DNA from: Limnohabitans sp.
Lineage (GTDB): Bacteria; Pseudomonadota; Gammaproteobacteria; Burkholderiales; Burkholderiaceae_C
Assembly (NCBI GenBank): GCA_030158125.1
Contig: JAOATL010000015.1
Span: 62,001-126,000, forward strand
Reading direction: 5' to 3'
DNA: 64,000 bases
Shown: positions 54,700-64,000 of the stretch, in pieces
Layout: every line of letters begins with the position of its first letter
Position numbering within the stretch: the stretch's first letter is position 1
Notes under the pieces: model-generated
Database searches by the model: none
Told to the model about the DNA's origin: nothing
Seen by the model: the letters and a program-made list of their open reading frames with translations, nothing else
Translations under genes and position numbers: made by a program

Positions 54700-56694
54700 A
54701 TGTCTTTGCACCTGCCCTCGTTAAGCGAGTTGCGCAACACAGAGTTTGAAATCTTCAAGTTTCAAACGCGGGTGGTCGTGCTGCAAGGCGTCGTGCTTTT
54801 GTGTTTTGCCTTGCTCGGCATGCGCTTGTTTTATCTACAAGTCATCCGACACGATGACCTTTTGGCACAAGCCGAAAACAATCGCACCGCCATCCTGCCC
54901 ACCGTCCCCAATCGGGGGACCATTTTGGATCGCAATGGCGTTGTGCTGGCCAACAATTACTCTGCTTACACACTTGAAATCACACCTTCGCGCGTCAAGG
55001 ACTTAGAGGCCACCATCGACAGTTTGTCCAACATCATTGACATTCCATTGCGTGACCGTCGCCGCTTTAAGCGCATGCGCGAAGAGTCTAAAAACTTCGA
55101 CTCCCTGCCCATTCGTTCACGCTTGACCGATGAAGAGGTGGCCAAATTCTCAGCGCAACGCTACCGATTCCCTGGCGTTGAAATCAAAGCACGTCTGTTT
55201 CGCAATTACCCATTTGGTCATCTGGCCAGCCACGTGGTGGGCTACATTGGCCGCATCAACCAAAAAGAAAAAGAGCAAATTGAAGACAGCGACGACGAGG
55301 GCAATTACCGCGGTACGCAATACATTGGCAAATTGGGGGTTGAACAACGCTACGAGCGTGAATTGCACGGCATCACAGGGGTGCAAGAAGTTGAAACATC
55401 CGCAGGCGGCAAAGCCGTCAGACGGCTCACCAGCCGGCCCGCAACGCCCGGTCAAAACGTGGTGCTGTCACTCGACATCAAGTTGCAAAAGATGGTCGAA
55501 GATTTGTACGGCGACAGACGGGGTGCACTGGTTGCCCTGGACCCCCGCACAGGTGAAGTTCTCGCCTTTGTCAGCAAGCCCACCTTCGATCCCAATTTAT
55601 TTGTTGACGGCATTGACAGCGAAAGTTGGAAAGGGCTGAGCGAGTCCATCGACAAGCCCCTGCTCAACCGCGCGATGCGCGGCACGTACCCGCCTGGTTC
55701 TACCTACAAACCGTTCATGGCCTTGGCCGCCCTTGAAACTGGCAAACGCAGCGCCAGCGACATCGTCAACGATACAGGCTCTTGGTCCTATGGCGGGCAC
55801 ACCTTTCGCAGCCACGGTGATGCGGGTCTGGGGCCTGTTGACATGGTTCGCTCCATCGTCTTGTCAAGCAACGTGTACTACTACTCCTTGGCCAACACCA
55901 TGGGGGTCGATGCCATTCACGACTTCATGAAGCCTTTGGGTTTTGGTCAGATCACAGGCATTGATTTGCCCGGCGAGCTGAAAGGCATTCTGCCCAGCAC
56001 GCAGTGGAAAAAGAACAGCTACAAACGCCCCGAGCAACAACGCTGGTACGGCGGGGAAACCATTTCTTTGGGCATTGGCCAGGGCTACAACGCCTTCACC
56101 ATGCTGCAATTGGCCAATGCCACGTCCACCCTGGCCAATGGCGGCAAGCAACTCAAGCCGCGTTTGGTCATGGCGACGCAAGACCCCATTGCCCGTGTGG
56201 ACCGAAGCGTCGCCGGCGCGGAGCCCCTCGATCTCGGCTTCAAACCAGAGCATGTTGCCGTCATTCGGCAGGGCTTGGTGGGGGTGGCCAAAGAAGGCAC
56301 CTCGGCCCGCGTATTTGCCGGCACACCCTATCAAAGCGCAGGCAAAACCGGCACAGCGCAGGCCGTCACCATTGGCCAAAAAGACAAATACAACGCCAGC
56401 AAATTGGACGAGCACCAGCGTGACCATGCCTTGTACATGGCCTTTGCCCCAGCAGAAAATCCGCAAATCGCGCTGGCCATCGTGGTCGAAAACGCTGGTT
56501 TTGGCGCAGCCCAAGCAGCACCCATTGCAAGGCGTGTGTTTGATTATTGGTTGCTGGGCGACTACCCAAGTCTTCAAGACATTGAGGCTTCGCAAAAAGG
56601 CTTGGCCTCATCCCCCGTTGGCGTTCGCAGACGCAAAGAAGACATCCAACTGACGCCCAGCGAAGGGGTGACAGGTGCGATGGGCAATCGGTAA
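54700..56694 (+). CDS. mrdA: Penicillin-binding protein 2
   Basis: The 664-residue class B PBP has one membrane segment (about 22-46), a dimerisation domain with NRGTILDRNGVVLANNYSAYTLEI, and a transpeptidase with SxxK in PGSTYKPFMALA (Ser about 337), SxN in SSNVYYYSLA (about 390) and KTG in AGKTGTAQA (about 550). It cross-links side-wall peptidoglycan with RodA. rodA does not follow; a tRNA gene does. Confidence 0.96.
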   Translation: MSLHLPSLSELRNTEFEIFKFQTRVVVLQGVVLLCFALLGMRLFYLQVIRHDDLLAQAENNRTAILPTVPNRGTILDRNGVVLANNYSAYTLEITPSRVKDLEATIDSLSNIIDIPLRDRRRFKRMREESKNFDSLPIRSRLTDEEVAKFSAQRYRFPGVEIKARLFRNYPFGHLASHVVGYIGRINQKEKEQIEDSDDEGNYRGTQYIGKLGVEQRYERELHGITGVQEVETSAGGKAVRRLTSRPATPGQNVVLSLDIKLQKMVEDLYGDRRGALVALDPRTGEVLAFVSKPTFDPNLFVDGIDSESWKGLSESIDKPLLNRAMRGTYPPGSTYKPFMALAALETGKRSASDIVNDTGSWSYGGHTFRSHGDAGLGPVDMVRSIVLSSNVYYYSLANTMGVDAIHDFMKPLGFGQITGIDLPGELKGILPSTQWKKNSYKRPEQQRWYGGETISLGIGQGYNAFTMLQLANATSTLANGGKQLKPRLVMATQDPIARVDRSVAGAEPLDLGFKPEHVAVIRQGLVGVAKEGTSARVFAGTPYQSAGKTGTAQAVTIGQKDKYNASKLDEHQRDHALYMAFAPAENPQIALAIVVENAGFGAAQAAPIARRVFDYWLLGDYPSLQDIEASQKGLASSPVGVRRRKEDIQLTPSEGVTGAMGNR

Positions 56695-56710
56695 GGACAA
56701 TCGGTAAGTG

Positions 56711-56786
56711 TGGTGCGGCTGGCGGGGATCGAACCCACGACCCTTGGCTTCGGAGGCCAATACTCTATCCACTGAGCTACAGCCGC
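56711..56786 (-). tRNA. tRNA-Arg (anticodon CCG)
   Basis: The 76-base minus-strand sequence folds as a full cloverleaf: acceptor GCGGCTG pairs with CAGCCGC, D arm AGCTCAGTGG, anticodon loop CTCCGAA between TTGGC and GCCAA, T loop GTTCGATCC, and encoded CCA end. Anticodon CCG reads CGG Arg codons. It lies 17 bases after mrdA, on the opposite strand. Confidence 0.97.
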
Positions 56787-56868
56787 GATAGAAATGGTGT
56801 GTCGGCGGCAATTATGGCATGCGTGCTCTGCTCGCTTCGCAAACGAGGCCGGCATCTCACCCCGCGGT

Positions 56869-56874
56869 TATAAT
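56869..56874 (+). promoter_or_regulatory. -10 box upstream of the cytochrome c gene
   Basis: A perfect TATAAT occurs 52 bases before the cytochrome ATG at 56927, between it and the tRNA. No good -35 box is seen at the right distance, so an activator may be needed. Confidence 0.4.
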
Positions 56875-56926
56875 TCTGGCTTGATTTAGCACCCCCAACA
56901 CCTAGCAAAGAATCACCGAGGACGTC

Positions 56927-57430
56927 ATGAGCACGAACAGCCACGATCAAGGCCACACAGGCAAATCCAAAATTTCCAAATCAGACCTTTGGCTGATCAT
57001 TGCAGCCGCCGTGATCATCGTTGTCGGTTATTTAGACCTCAGCAAATCAAGCACCACCTTCAGCAATGCAGAACGGGATGTTGCTGAGCGCATCCAAAAA
57101 GTTGGTTCTGTGCAGTTCCGCGATGGCGCCAAAGCACTCCGCGCCGGTGAAGACGTTTACAAAGCACAGTGCTCGGCCTGCCACGCATCAGGCGCCGCTG
57201 GCGCTCCTAAGTTTGGCGACACCGCCGCTTGGGCACCACGCATCAAACTGGGTTATGACGCTTTGGTCAACTCTGCCCTCAAAGGCAAGAACGCCATGAG
57301 TGCACAAGGCGGCGGCGAATTCAACGACTTGGAAATTGGCCGTGCAGTGGCATTCTTAACTGCCTCAGCGGGCGGCAAGTTCAAAGAGCCAGAAGCACCT
57401 GCAGCTGCACCTGCTGAAGAAAAGAAATAA
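56927..57430 (+). CDS. Cytochrome c5-like membrane-anchored protein
   Basis: The 167-residue protein has a membrane anchor (about 20-40), and a single c-type heme site CSACH (about 84-88) with a Met ligand candidate in KGKNAMSAQGGGEFND, followed by an Ala/Glu/Lys-rich tail. This is the cytochrome c5/c555 type, an electron carrier in respiration on the periplasmic side. GAGGA lies before the ATG. A terminator follows. Confidence 0.9.
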   Translation: MSTNSHDQGHTGKSKISKSDLWLIIAAAVIIVVGYLDLSKSSTTFSNAERDVAERIQKVGSVQFRDGAKALRAGEDVYKAQCSACHASGAAGAPKFGDTAAWAPRIKLGYDALVNSALKGKNAMSAQGGGEFNDLEIGRAVAFLTASAGGKFKEPEAPAAAPAEEKK

Positions 57431-57469
57431 GCAGCAGCCCTCAGCCTCCTTGACAGATCGCTGCCAGAC

Positions 57470-57501
57470 AAACCGCTCGATGCAAATCAGAGCGGTTTTT
57501 T
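57470..57501 (+). terminator. Rho-independent terminator of the cytochrome gene
   Basis: AAACCGCTC (57470-57478) pairs with GAGCGGTTT (57490-57498) around an 11-base loop, followed by more Ts. It overlaps the last codons of the convergent gene ending at 57487. Confidence 0.75.
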
Positions 57502-58032
57502 CTTGTCTGCTGCGGGGCTTTGACGGAATGCAAACTGCGTCTGAAGATCTGCGGCCGACAAGTTCTCTAGTTGCCACAAACCCTGCGTCAAGCCCTCCGC
57601 AGCCAAGCCGACGTCCAGCGTGTGGAGCAAACCAAGTCCCAGCGGTGTTTGAAAATAAACACGTCCTTGCGCATCGGTATAACAAGCATTGACCGACGTT
57701 GATTGCCTCGTTTGCGACGTCAACTGGAAGTCATCCGATAAGCGCCAGATCCAGGGCGTCAAGGCCAGTTCGACATACACCCGCTGCGGGCCATTTTGAA
57801 AAAACCAGGCGCCGTGTTCATCCACAGCGTAATTGCGGTGAATGAATTCAATCAATTTGTCGTGCTGAAGCAATGAACCTTTGGCACCAGGCAAGCCACT
57901 TTGAAAGCTGCCAATGGCCTGTGCAGCATCATCTCTAAGGTACCAATGGCCCCGCTCGTCAAGGCCTAGCCAGCCATAACAATCGGGCACATTGGGCCAT
58001 TTGGCCATGGCTTGTTTGACCAAGTCATCCAT
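57487..58032 (-). CDS. Conserved protein of unknown function (possibly DUF2946 family)
   Basis: The 181-residue soluble protein begins DDLVKQAMAKWPNVPDCYGWLGLDERGHWYLRDD and contains KLIEFIHRNYAVDEHGAWFFQNGPQRVYVEL, a pattern seen in Burkholderiales hypothetical proteins that I think carry the DUF2946 label, though I am unsure. No signal peptide or catalytic motif is visible. It is read just after the YheT-like gene, nine bases apart. Confidence 0.6.
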   Translation of the reverse strand: MDDLVKQAMAKWPNVPDCYGWLGLDERGHWYLRDDAAQAIGSFQSGLPGAKGSLLQHDKLIEFIHRNYAVDEHGAWFFQNGPQRVYVELALTPWIWRLSDDFQLTSQTRQSTSVNACYTDAQGRVYFQTPLGLGLLHTLDVGLAAEGLTQGLWQLENLSAADLQTQFAFRQSPAADKKKPL

Positions 58033-58041
58033 CAGTTTCTC

Positions 58042-59061
58042 TCATTTCAAACGCTGTAACAGCCATTCACCAACGGCTTCTGGCATGGCCTTCAAATGAC
58101 CAGGCAGCGCCCCTTTCGCAAAGCCAACATGGCCGCCGTGTGAGGGCTGCCACAATTCTACGTAAGCACTGACTTTCTTTCGGACTGGCAAACTACATGC
58201 AGGTACAAAAGGATCATTGGCAGCATTCACGGCCAGCGCTGGGACTTGAATGCCTGACATCACTGGCAGTGCCGAAGCACGCCGCCAGTAATCATCGGTG
58301 TTTTGAAAGCCATGCAAGGGCGCAGTGAACACATTGTCGAAAGCGTACAAATCTGTGGCGGCCATCAGCTTCTTTGCATCGAACAAGCCTGGGTGCTGCT
58401 GCAACTTGGCCATGGCCTTGGGTTTCATGGTGCGTAAAAACATGCGGGTGTAGACCTGCCGATTGAAACCCTGCCCGATGGCCTTGCCACTGGCCATCAA
58501 GTCGAGCGGTGAGCAAACCGAGGCCACGGCTTTCACAAGCAACTGTGCCGCTTGGCCCTGCTCACCCGCCCACCGCATCAAGGCATTGCCACCCAATGAA
58601 ACACCTGCCGCCACAATGCCTGGACGCTTTTGTGCATCGGCCTGTTGTTTGAAACGCGCCAGTAAAAAATGAATCTCTTCATGGTCTCCGGAGTGATAGG
58701 CCCGTGGTCCCAAGTTCAAGCTGCCGCTGCAACCTCTGAAATGCGGTACTGCGATGTCGCACCCATGCAACTGCGCCCAGTCGGCAAAGGCCTGTGCATA
58801 GTGACTACCCGACGAGCCTTCTAAGCCATGAAACAAAACCAGCAATGGTTTGACCCATTGTTTGGCTGGGTCGCTGCAAACTGTTTCACAAAAATCCACA
58901 TCCACAAAATCTTGGTCGGGCGTGGTCCATCTTTCACGCCGCCATACCGCGGGCGCTTGCGCATACCGCCGCGAATACAAGGCAGGCCAAATGGTTTGCA
59001 GATGCCCGCCAGGCAACCACCAAGGCGCTGTGTAATGCGCCAGCGTCTTCACAGACGTCAT
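58042..59061 (-). CDS. Alpha/beta hydrolase of the YheT/EMB8 family
   Basis: The 339-residue protein has the YheT start WWLPGGHLQTIWPALY, an oxyanion segment LVLFHGLEGSSGSHYAQAF, the nucleophile elbow AAGVSLGGNALMRW (Ser about 141), the acid in VNAANDPFVP and His in PSHGGHVGF. These hydrolases act on unknown esters. ATG 59061 gives the family length. It starts five bases after the SnoaL-like gene ends. Confidence 0.87.
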   Translation of the reverse strand: MTSVKTLAHYTAPWWLPGGHLQTIWPALYSRRYAQAPAVWRRERWTTPDQDFVDVDFCETVCSDPAKQWVKPLLVLFHGLEGSSGSHYAQAFADWAQLHGCDIAVPHFRGCSGSLNLGPRAYHSGDHEEIHFLLARFKQQADAQKRPGIVAAGVSLGGNALMRWAGEQGQAAQLLVKAVASVCSPLDLMASGKAIGQGFNRQVYTRMFLRTMKPKAMAKLQQHPGLFDAKKLMAATDLYAFDNVFTAPLHGFQNTDDYWRRASALPVMSGIQVPALAVNAANDPFVPACSLPVRKKVSAYVELWQPSHGGHVGFAKGALPGHLKAMPEAVGEWLLQRLK

Positions 59062-59065
59062 GGCC

Positions 59066-59515
59066 TCAGTGCAACACCGATGGGCTGGAGGACATCTCTT
59101 GAGGCGCATGCGGCGTGCCTGGACTGGCATGATGCGCCACCATGCGCCAACCCTGCGGCGTCTTGTGATAAACGTTGGTGGCAATCACATAGGCGGTTTG
59201 CGGGCCATCTGCGCCCAAGACCTCGACACGTTCTACCAAGTGATGCATGGCACTGGCGAGTGCGTCCACCTTGTGAATGCTTTCGGGATGGGCTTGAACC
59301 GTGCCGTTGGCAAACATGCTTTCGAACGCTGCGCGAATGGCGCCAGCCCCAACCAGTCTGGGGCCACCTGGATGCACGCACACAATTTCTTCTTCGTCGG
59401 CCCAGCACGCCATCAATCGCTCAATGTCGCCCTGGCGGAGTGCGTCATAAAACGTGGCTTCTACGTCATCCGGGTTGCCACCCAAAGTGGCGGCTCGAAG
59501 TTTGGCTTTGCGCAT
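59066..59515 (-). CDS. SnoaL-like (NTF2-fold) protein
   Basis: The 149-residue protein has the NTF2-like layout: VEATFYDALRQGDIERLMACWADEEEIVCVHPGG, GAGAIRAAFESMFANG, and the C-terminal strand TNVYHKTPQGWRMVAHHAS. Such folds act as isomerases, hydrolases or binding domains; no catalytic set is clear. It is read towards the YheT-like gene. Confidence 0.78.
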   Translation of the reverse strand: MRKAKLRAATLGGNPDDVEATFYDALRQGDIERLMACWADEEEIVCVHPGGPRLVGAGAIRAAFESMFANGTVQAHPESIHKVDALASAMHHLVERVEVLGADGPQTAYVIATNVYHKTPQGWRMVAHHASPGTPHAPQEMSSSPSVLH

Positions 59516-59527
59516 GATGTCCTTAGA

Positions 59528-59555
59528 AACAAAAAACCCGGCGTGCGCCGGGTTT
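59528..59555 (-). terminator. Terminator of the ATP synthase operon
   Basis: AAACCCGGC (59534-59542) pairs with GCCGGGTTT (59547-59555) over a 4-base loop. On the minus strand a T run follows (plus-strand A run at 59528-59536). It lies 34 bases after atpC. Confidence 0.88.
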
Positions 59556-59588
59556 CAGAAAACAACGGGCGTGTTCAACGCCCTCATT

Positions 59589-60005
59589 TTATTTTTTTGT
59601 ACGGAACTTGCGCAAGGCGGCCAGTTGGGCAGCAAAAACTGCCAACTCGCTTTGCGCACGTGCCATGTCGATTTCGGACTTGGCATTGCGAAGGGCATCC
59701 TCTGCAGCAGCTTTGGCCGCATTGGCTTTCTCTTCGTCCAAGTCTTTACCGCGAATAGCAGTGTCAGACAACACGGTCACGTGGTCGGGTTGCACTTCCA
59801 AAACGCCGCCAGCCACGAAGACAAACTCTTCGGTGCCGTCGGCTTTTTCGATGCGAACAGAGCCAGCCTTGATGCGTGAAATCAACGGTGTGTGACGGGG
59901 GTAAATGCCCAATTCACCCGCTTCACCAGGCAAGGCCACAAAACGGGCTTCACCTGAGAAGATGGACTCTTCGGCACTGACCACATCAACGCGGATGGTG
60001 TTCAT
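59589..60005 (-). CDS. atpC: F-type ATP synthase subunit epsilon
   Basis: The 138-residue protein has the epsilon beta-sandwich ([42 protein letters not shown]) and C-terminal helical hairpin. It links F1 rotation to regulation of ATP hydrolysis. It ends the operon. Confidence 0.96.
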   Translation of the reverse strand: MNTIRVDVVSAEESIFSGEARFVALPGEAGELGIYPRHTPLISRIKAGSVRIEKADGTEEFVFVAGGVLEVQPDHVTVLSDTAIRGKDLDEEKANAAKAAAEDALRNAKSEIDMARAQSELAVFAAQLAALRKFRTKK

Positions 60006-60038
60006 AGTTGTTCCTTGGAAAGGGTTTACAAAAATGGC

Positions 60039-62368
<2,330 letters not shown>

Positions 62369-62395
62369 CAGAGGCTCCTTTTGGTCAGGTAGAAA

Positions 62396-63949
62396 TTAAG
62401 CAAAAGTTTTCTTGAAGGCGGCGACAGCAGCGTTCAACTCGGCTTCGGCATCTTTGTCCAAAGCTTTGGTCTCTTCGATCTTGGCCAACAATGCGGCACA
62501 TTTATCTTTGAGGTACGCGTGCAAACCACTTTCGAAGGACAGAATTTTCTTCACGTCGACATCGTCCATGAAACCTTTGTTGACGGCGAACAAAGAAGCA
62601 CCCATCAAGCTGATCGATTGTGGGCTGTATTGAGCCTGCTTCAAGAGTTCAGTCACGCGGGCACCGCGGTCGAGTTGTTTGCGTGTGGATTCGTCCAGGT
62701 CGGAAGCGAACTGCGCAAACGCAGCCAATTCACGGTACTGCGCCAAGTCGGTACGGATACCGCCAGACTGACCCTTGATGACTTTGGTTTGAGCCGAGCT
62801 ACCCACGCGAGACACAGAAATACCGGCGTTAATCGCGGGACGAATACCAGCGTTGAACAGCGATGTTTCCAAGAAGATCTGGCCGTCGGTAATCGAAATC
62901 ACGTTGGTTGGCACGAAGGCAGACACGTCACCGGCTTGCGTCTCAATGATTGGCAAAGCTGTGAGTGAACCTGTTTTGCCTTTGACCGCGCCTTTGGTGA
63001 AGGCTTCAACGTACTCAGCGTTGACGCGAGCTGCACGCTCGAGCAAACGGCTGTGGAGATAGAACACGTCGCCAGGATAAGCTTCGCGGCCTGGTGGACG
63101 GCGCAAGAGCAATGACACTTGACGATACGCCACAGCTTGCTTAGACAGATCGTCATAAACGATCAAAGCGTCTTCGCCGCGGTCGCGGAAGTACTCACCC
63201 ATGGTGCAACCAGAGTAGGCTGACACGTATTGCATCGCTGCAGATTCAGAAGCGGAGGCTGCCACCACAATGGTGTAAGCCATGGCGCCAGCTTGTTCCA
63301 ACGCGCGAACCACGTTTTTGATGGAAGAAGCTTTTTGACCAATCGCCACATACACGCAGGTCATGTTCTGACCTTTTTGGTTGATGATGGCGTCGATGGC
63401 CACAGCTGTTTTACCAGTCTGACGGTCACCAATGATCAATTCACGTTGACCACGGCCCACGGGCACCATGGAGTCAATTGACTTCAAACCTGTTTGCATC
63501 GGCTGGTCAACTGATTTACGTGCGATCACACCAGGCGCAACCTTTTCGATCACGTCGGTCATCTTGGCGTTGATAGGGCCTTTGCCGTCAATTGGCTGAC
63601 CCAAAGCGTTGACCACACGGCCAATCAGCTCAGGACCCACGGGCACTTCCAAAATGCGGCCTGTACATTTAACAGTGTCGCCTTCAGAGATGTGCTCGTA
63701 CTCACCCAAAATCACGGCACCGACAGAGTCACGCTCTAAGTTCAAAGCCAAACCGAAGGTGGCAACACCAGCGGCTGTAGCGGGGAACTCGAGCATCTCG
63801 CCTTGCATCACGTCTGACAAACCGTGCACGCGCACGATACCGTCAGTCACGGACACCACGGTGCCTTGGTTACGGATGTCTGCATCAGAAGACAAACCTT
63901 GGATTCGGCTCTTGATCAGCTCAGAAATTTCTGCTGGATTGAGTTGCAT
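62396..63949 (-). CDS. atpA: F-type ATP synthase subunit alpha
   Basis: The 517-residue non-catalytic nucleotide-binding subunit has Walker [14 protein letters not shown] (about 169-181), [32 protein letters not shown] and the arginine-finger region [21 protein letters not shown] lies just before the ATG. The operon continues upstream beyond the window. Confidence 0.98.
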   Translation of the reverse strand: MQLNPAEISELIKSRIQGLSSDADIRNQGTVVSVTDGIVRVHGLSDVMQGEMLEFPATAAGVATFGLALNLERDSVGAVILGEYEHISEGDTVKCTGRILEVPVGPELIGRVVNALGQPIDGKGPINAKMTDVIEKVAPGVIARKSVDQPMQTGLKSIDSMVPVGRGQRELIIGDRQTGKTAVAIDAIINQKGQNMTCVYVAIGQKASSIKNVVRALEQAGAMAYTIVVAASASESAAMQYVSAYSGCTMGEYFRDRGEDALIVYDDLSKQAVAYRQVSLLLRRPPGREAYPGDVFYLHSRLLERAARVNAEYVEAFTKGAVKGKTGSLTALPIIETQAGDVSAFVPTNVISITDGQIFLETSLFNAGIRPAINAGISVSRVGSSAQTKVIKGQSGGIRTDLAQYRELAAFAQFASDLDESTRKQLDRGARVTELLKQAQYSPQSISLMGASLFAVNKGFMDDVDVKKILSFESGLHAYLKDKCAALLAKIEETKALDKDAEAELNAAVAAFKKTFA

Positions 63950-64000
63950 GACTCTTTCCTTCTTTCTTTAAATAGATCCGGGCTCTCGCTGCATCACGCA
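63950..64000 (-). other. Gap upstream of atpA with atpA ribosome site; possible end of atpH
   Basis: AGAAGGAAAG lies 5-14 bases before the atpA ATG. At 63994-63996 the minus strand reads TGA after GCG, which would fit the usual Ala-stop end of the delta subunit gene, but only one codon of it is inside the window. Confidence 0.3.

Overview
The window looks like chromosomal DNA of a betaproteobacterium in Burkholderiales, most likely Comamonadaceae (a Limnohabitans/Rhodoferax-like freshwater genus would fit). The reasons are a moderately high GC content by eye, a PhaM-type granule protein, a DUF3567 protein, the divergent gatCAB / mreBCD-mrdA arrangement, and an F-type ATP synthase operon in the usual order. 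Species cannot be fixed from sequence reading alone. No phage, transposase, CRISPR array or rRNA was seen. Coding density is very high and no gap between genes exceeds about 300 bases.

Layout: 1-1.3 kb holds the 5' part of recG and a small XRE regulator (minus strand). 1.5-3.8 kb is a queuosine pair, queA-tgt. 3.9-12.9 kb is mixed housekeeping: FIST protein, PhaM, GST, a crotonase, a DksA/TraR-type gene behind a textbook Fnr-type site, a MarC-like protein, an FAH hydrolase, DUF3108, DUF3567 and an AbrB-type membrane protein. 12.9-19.7 kb has a class III aminotransferase, purU, a glcD-like FAD oxidase behind a G-quadruplex-prone repeat, yggS, a divergent pilT-like ATPase and a hydroxyisobutyrate-dehydrogenase-like enzyme. 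19.7-22.6 kb is the dolP-diaA-yraN / rsmI envelope and maintenance cluster.

22.6-31.9 kb is one long minus-strand operon for homoprotocatechuate (3,4-dihydroxyphenylacetate) meta-cleavage, hpaR-G1-G2-E-D-F-H-I. It continues without a clear break into a class II aldolase, a PanE-like reductase and an EamA exporter. hpaBC is not present, so the hydroxylase must lie elsewhere or the pathway is fed by another route. Two palindromes sit upstream of hpaR.

32-42 kb holds nitronate monooxygenase, radA, a small membrane protein, ilvE, a zinc-finger protein, a glycosyltransferase, a two-component system, an AmpG-like permease, a Tat-type M48 peptidase and an MBL hydrolase. 42.1-46.4 kb is the most interesting stretch: a four-gene locus that looks like a microcin/bacteriocin export system. 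It has an HlyD/CvaA-type adaptor, a divergent CPBP-type intramembrane protease homologue, a 70-residue peptide with a double-glycine leader, and a C39-peptidase ABC transporter. I do not recognise the peptide.

46.5-57.4 kb holds a methyltransferase, xth and pyrE (divergent, start codons overlapping on the same CATG), gatBAC, mreBCD-mrdA (no rodA follows), tRNA-Arg(CCG) and a cytochrome c5-like protein. 57.5-64 kb is minus strand: a small unknown protein, a YheT-like hydrolase, a SnoaL-like protein, and atpC-D-G-A, with the operon entering from the right edge.
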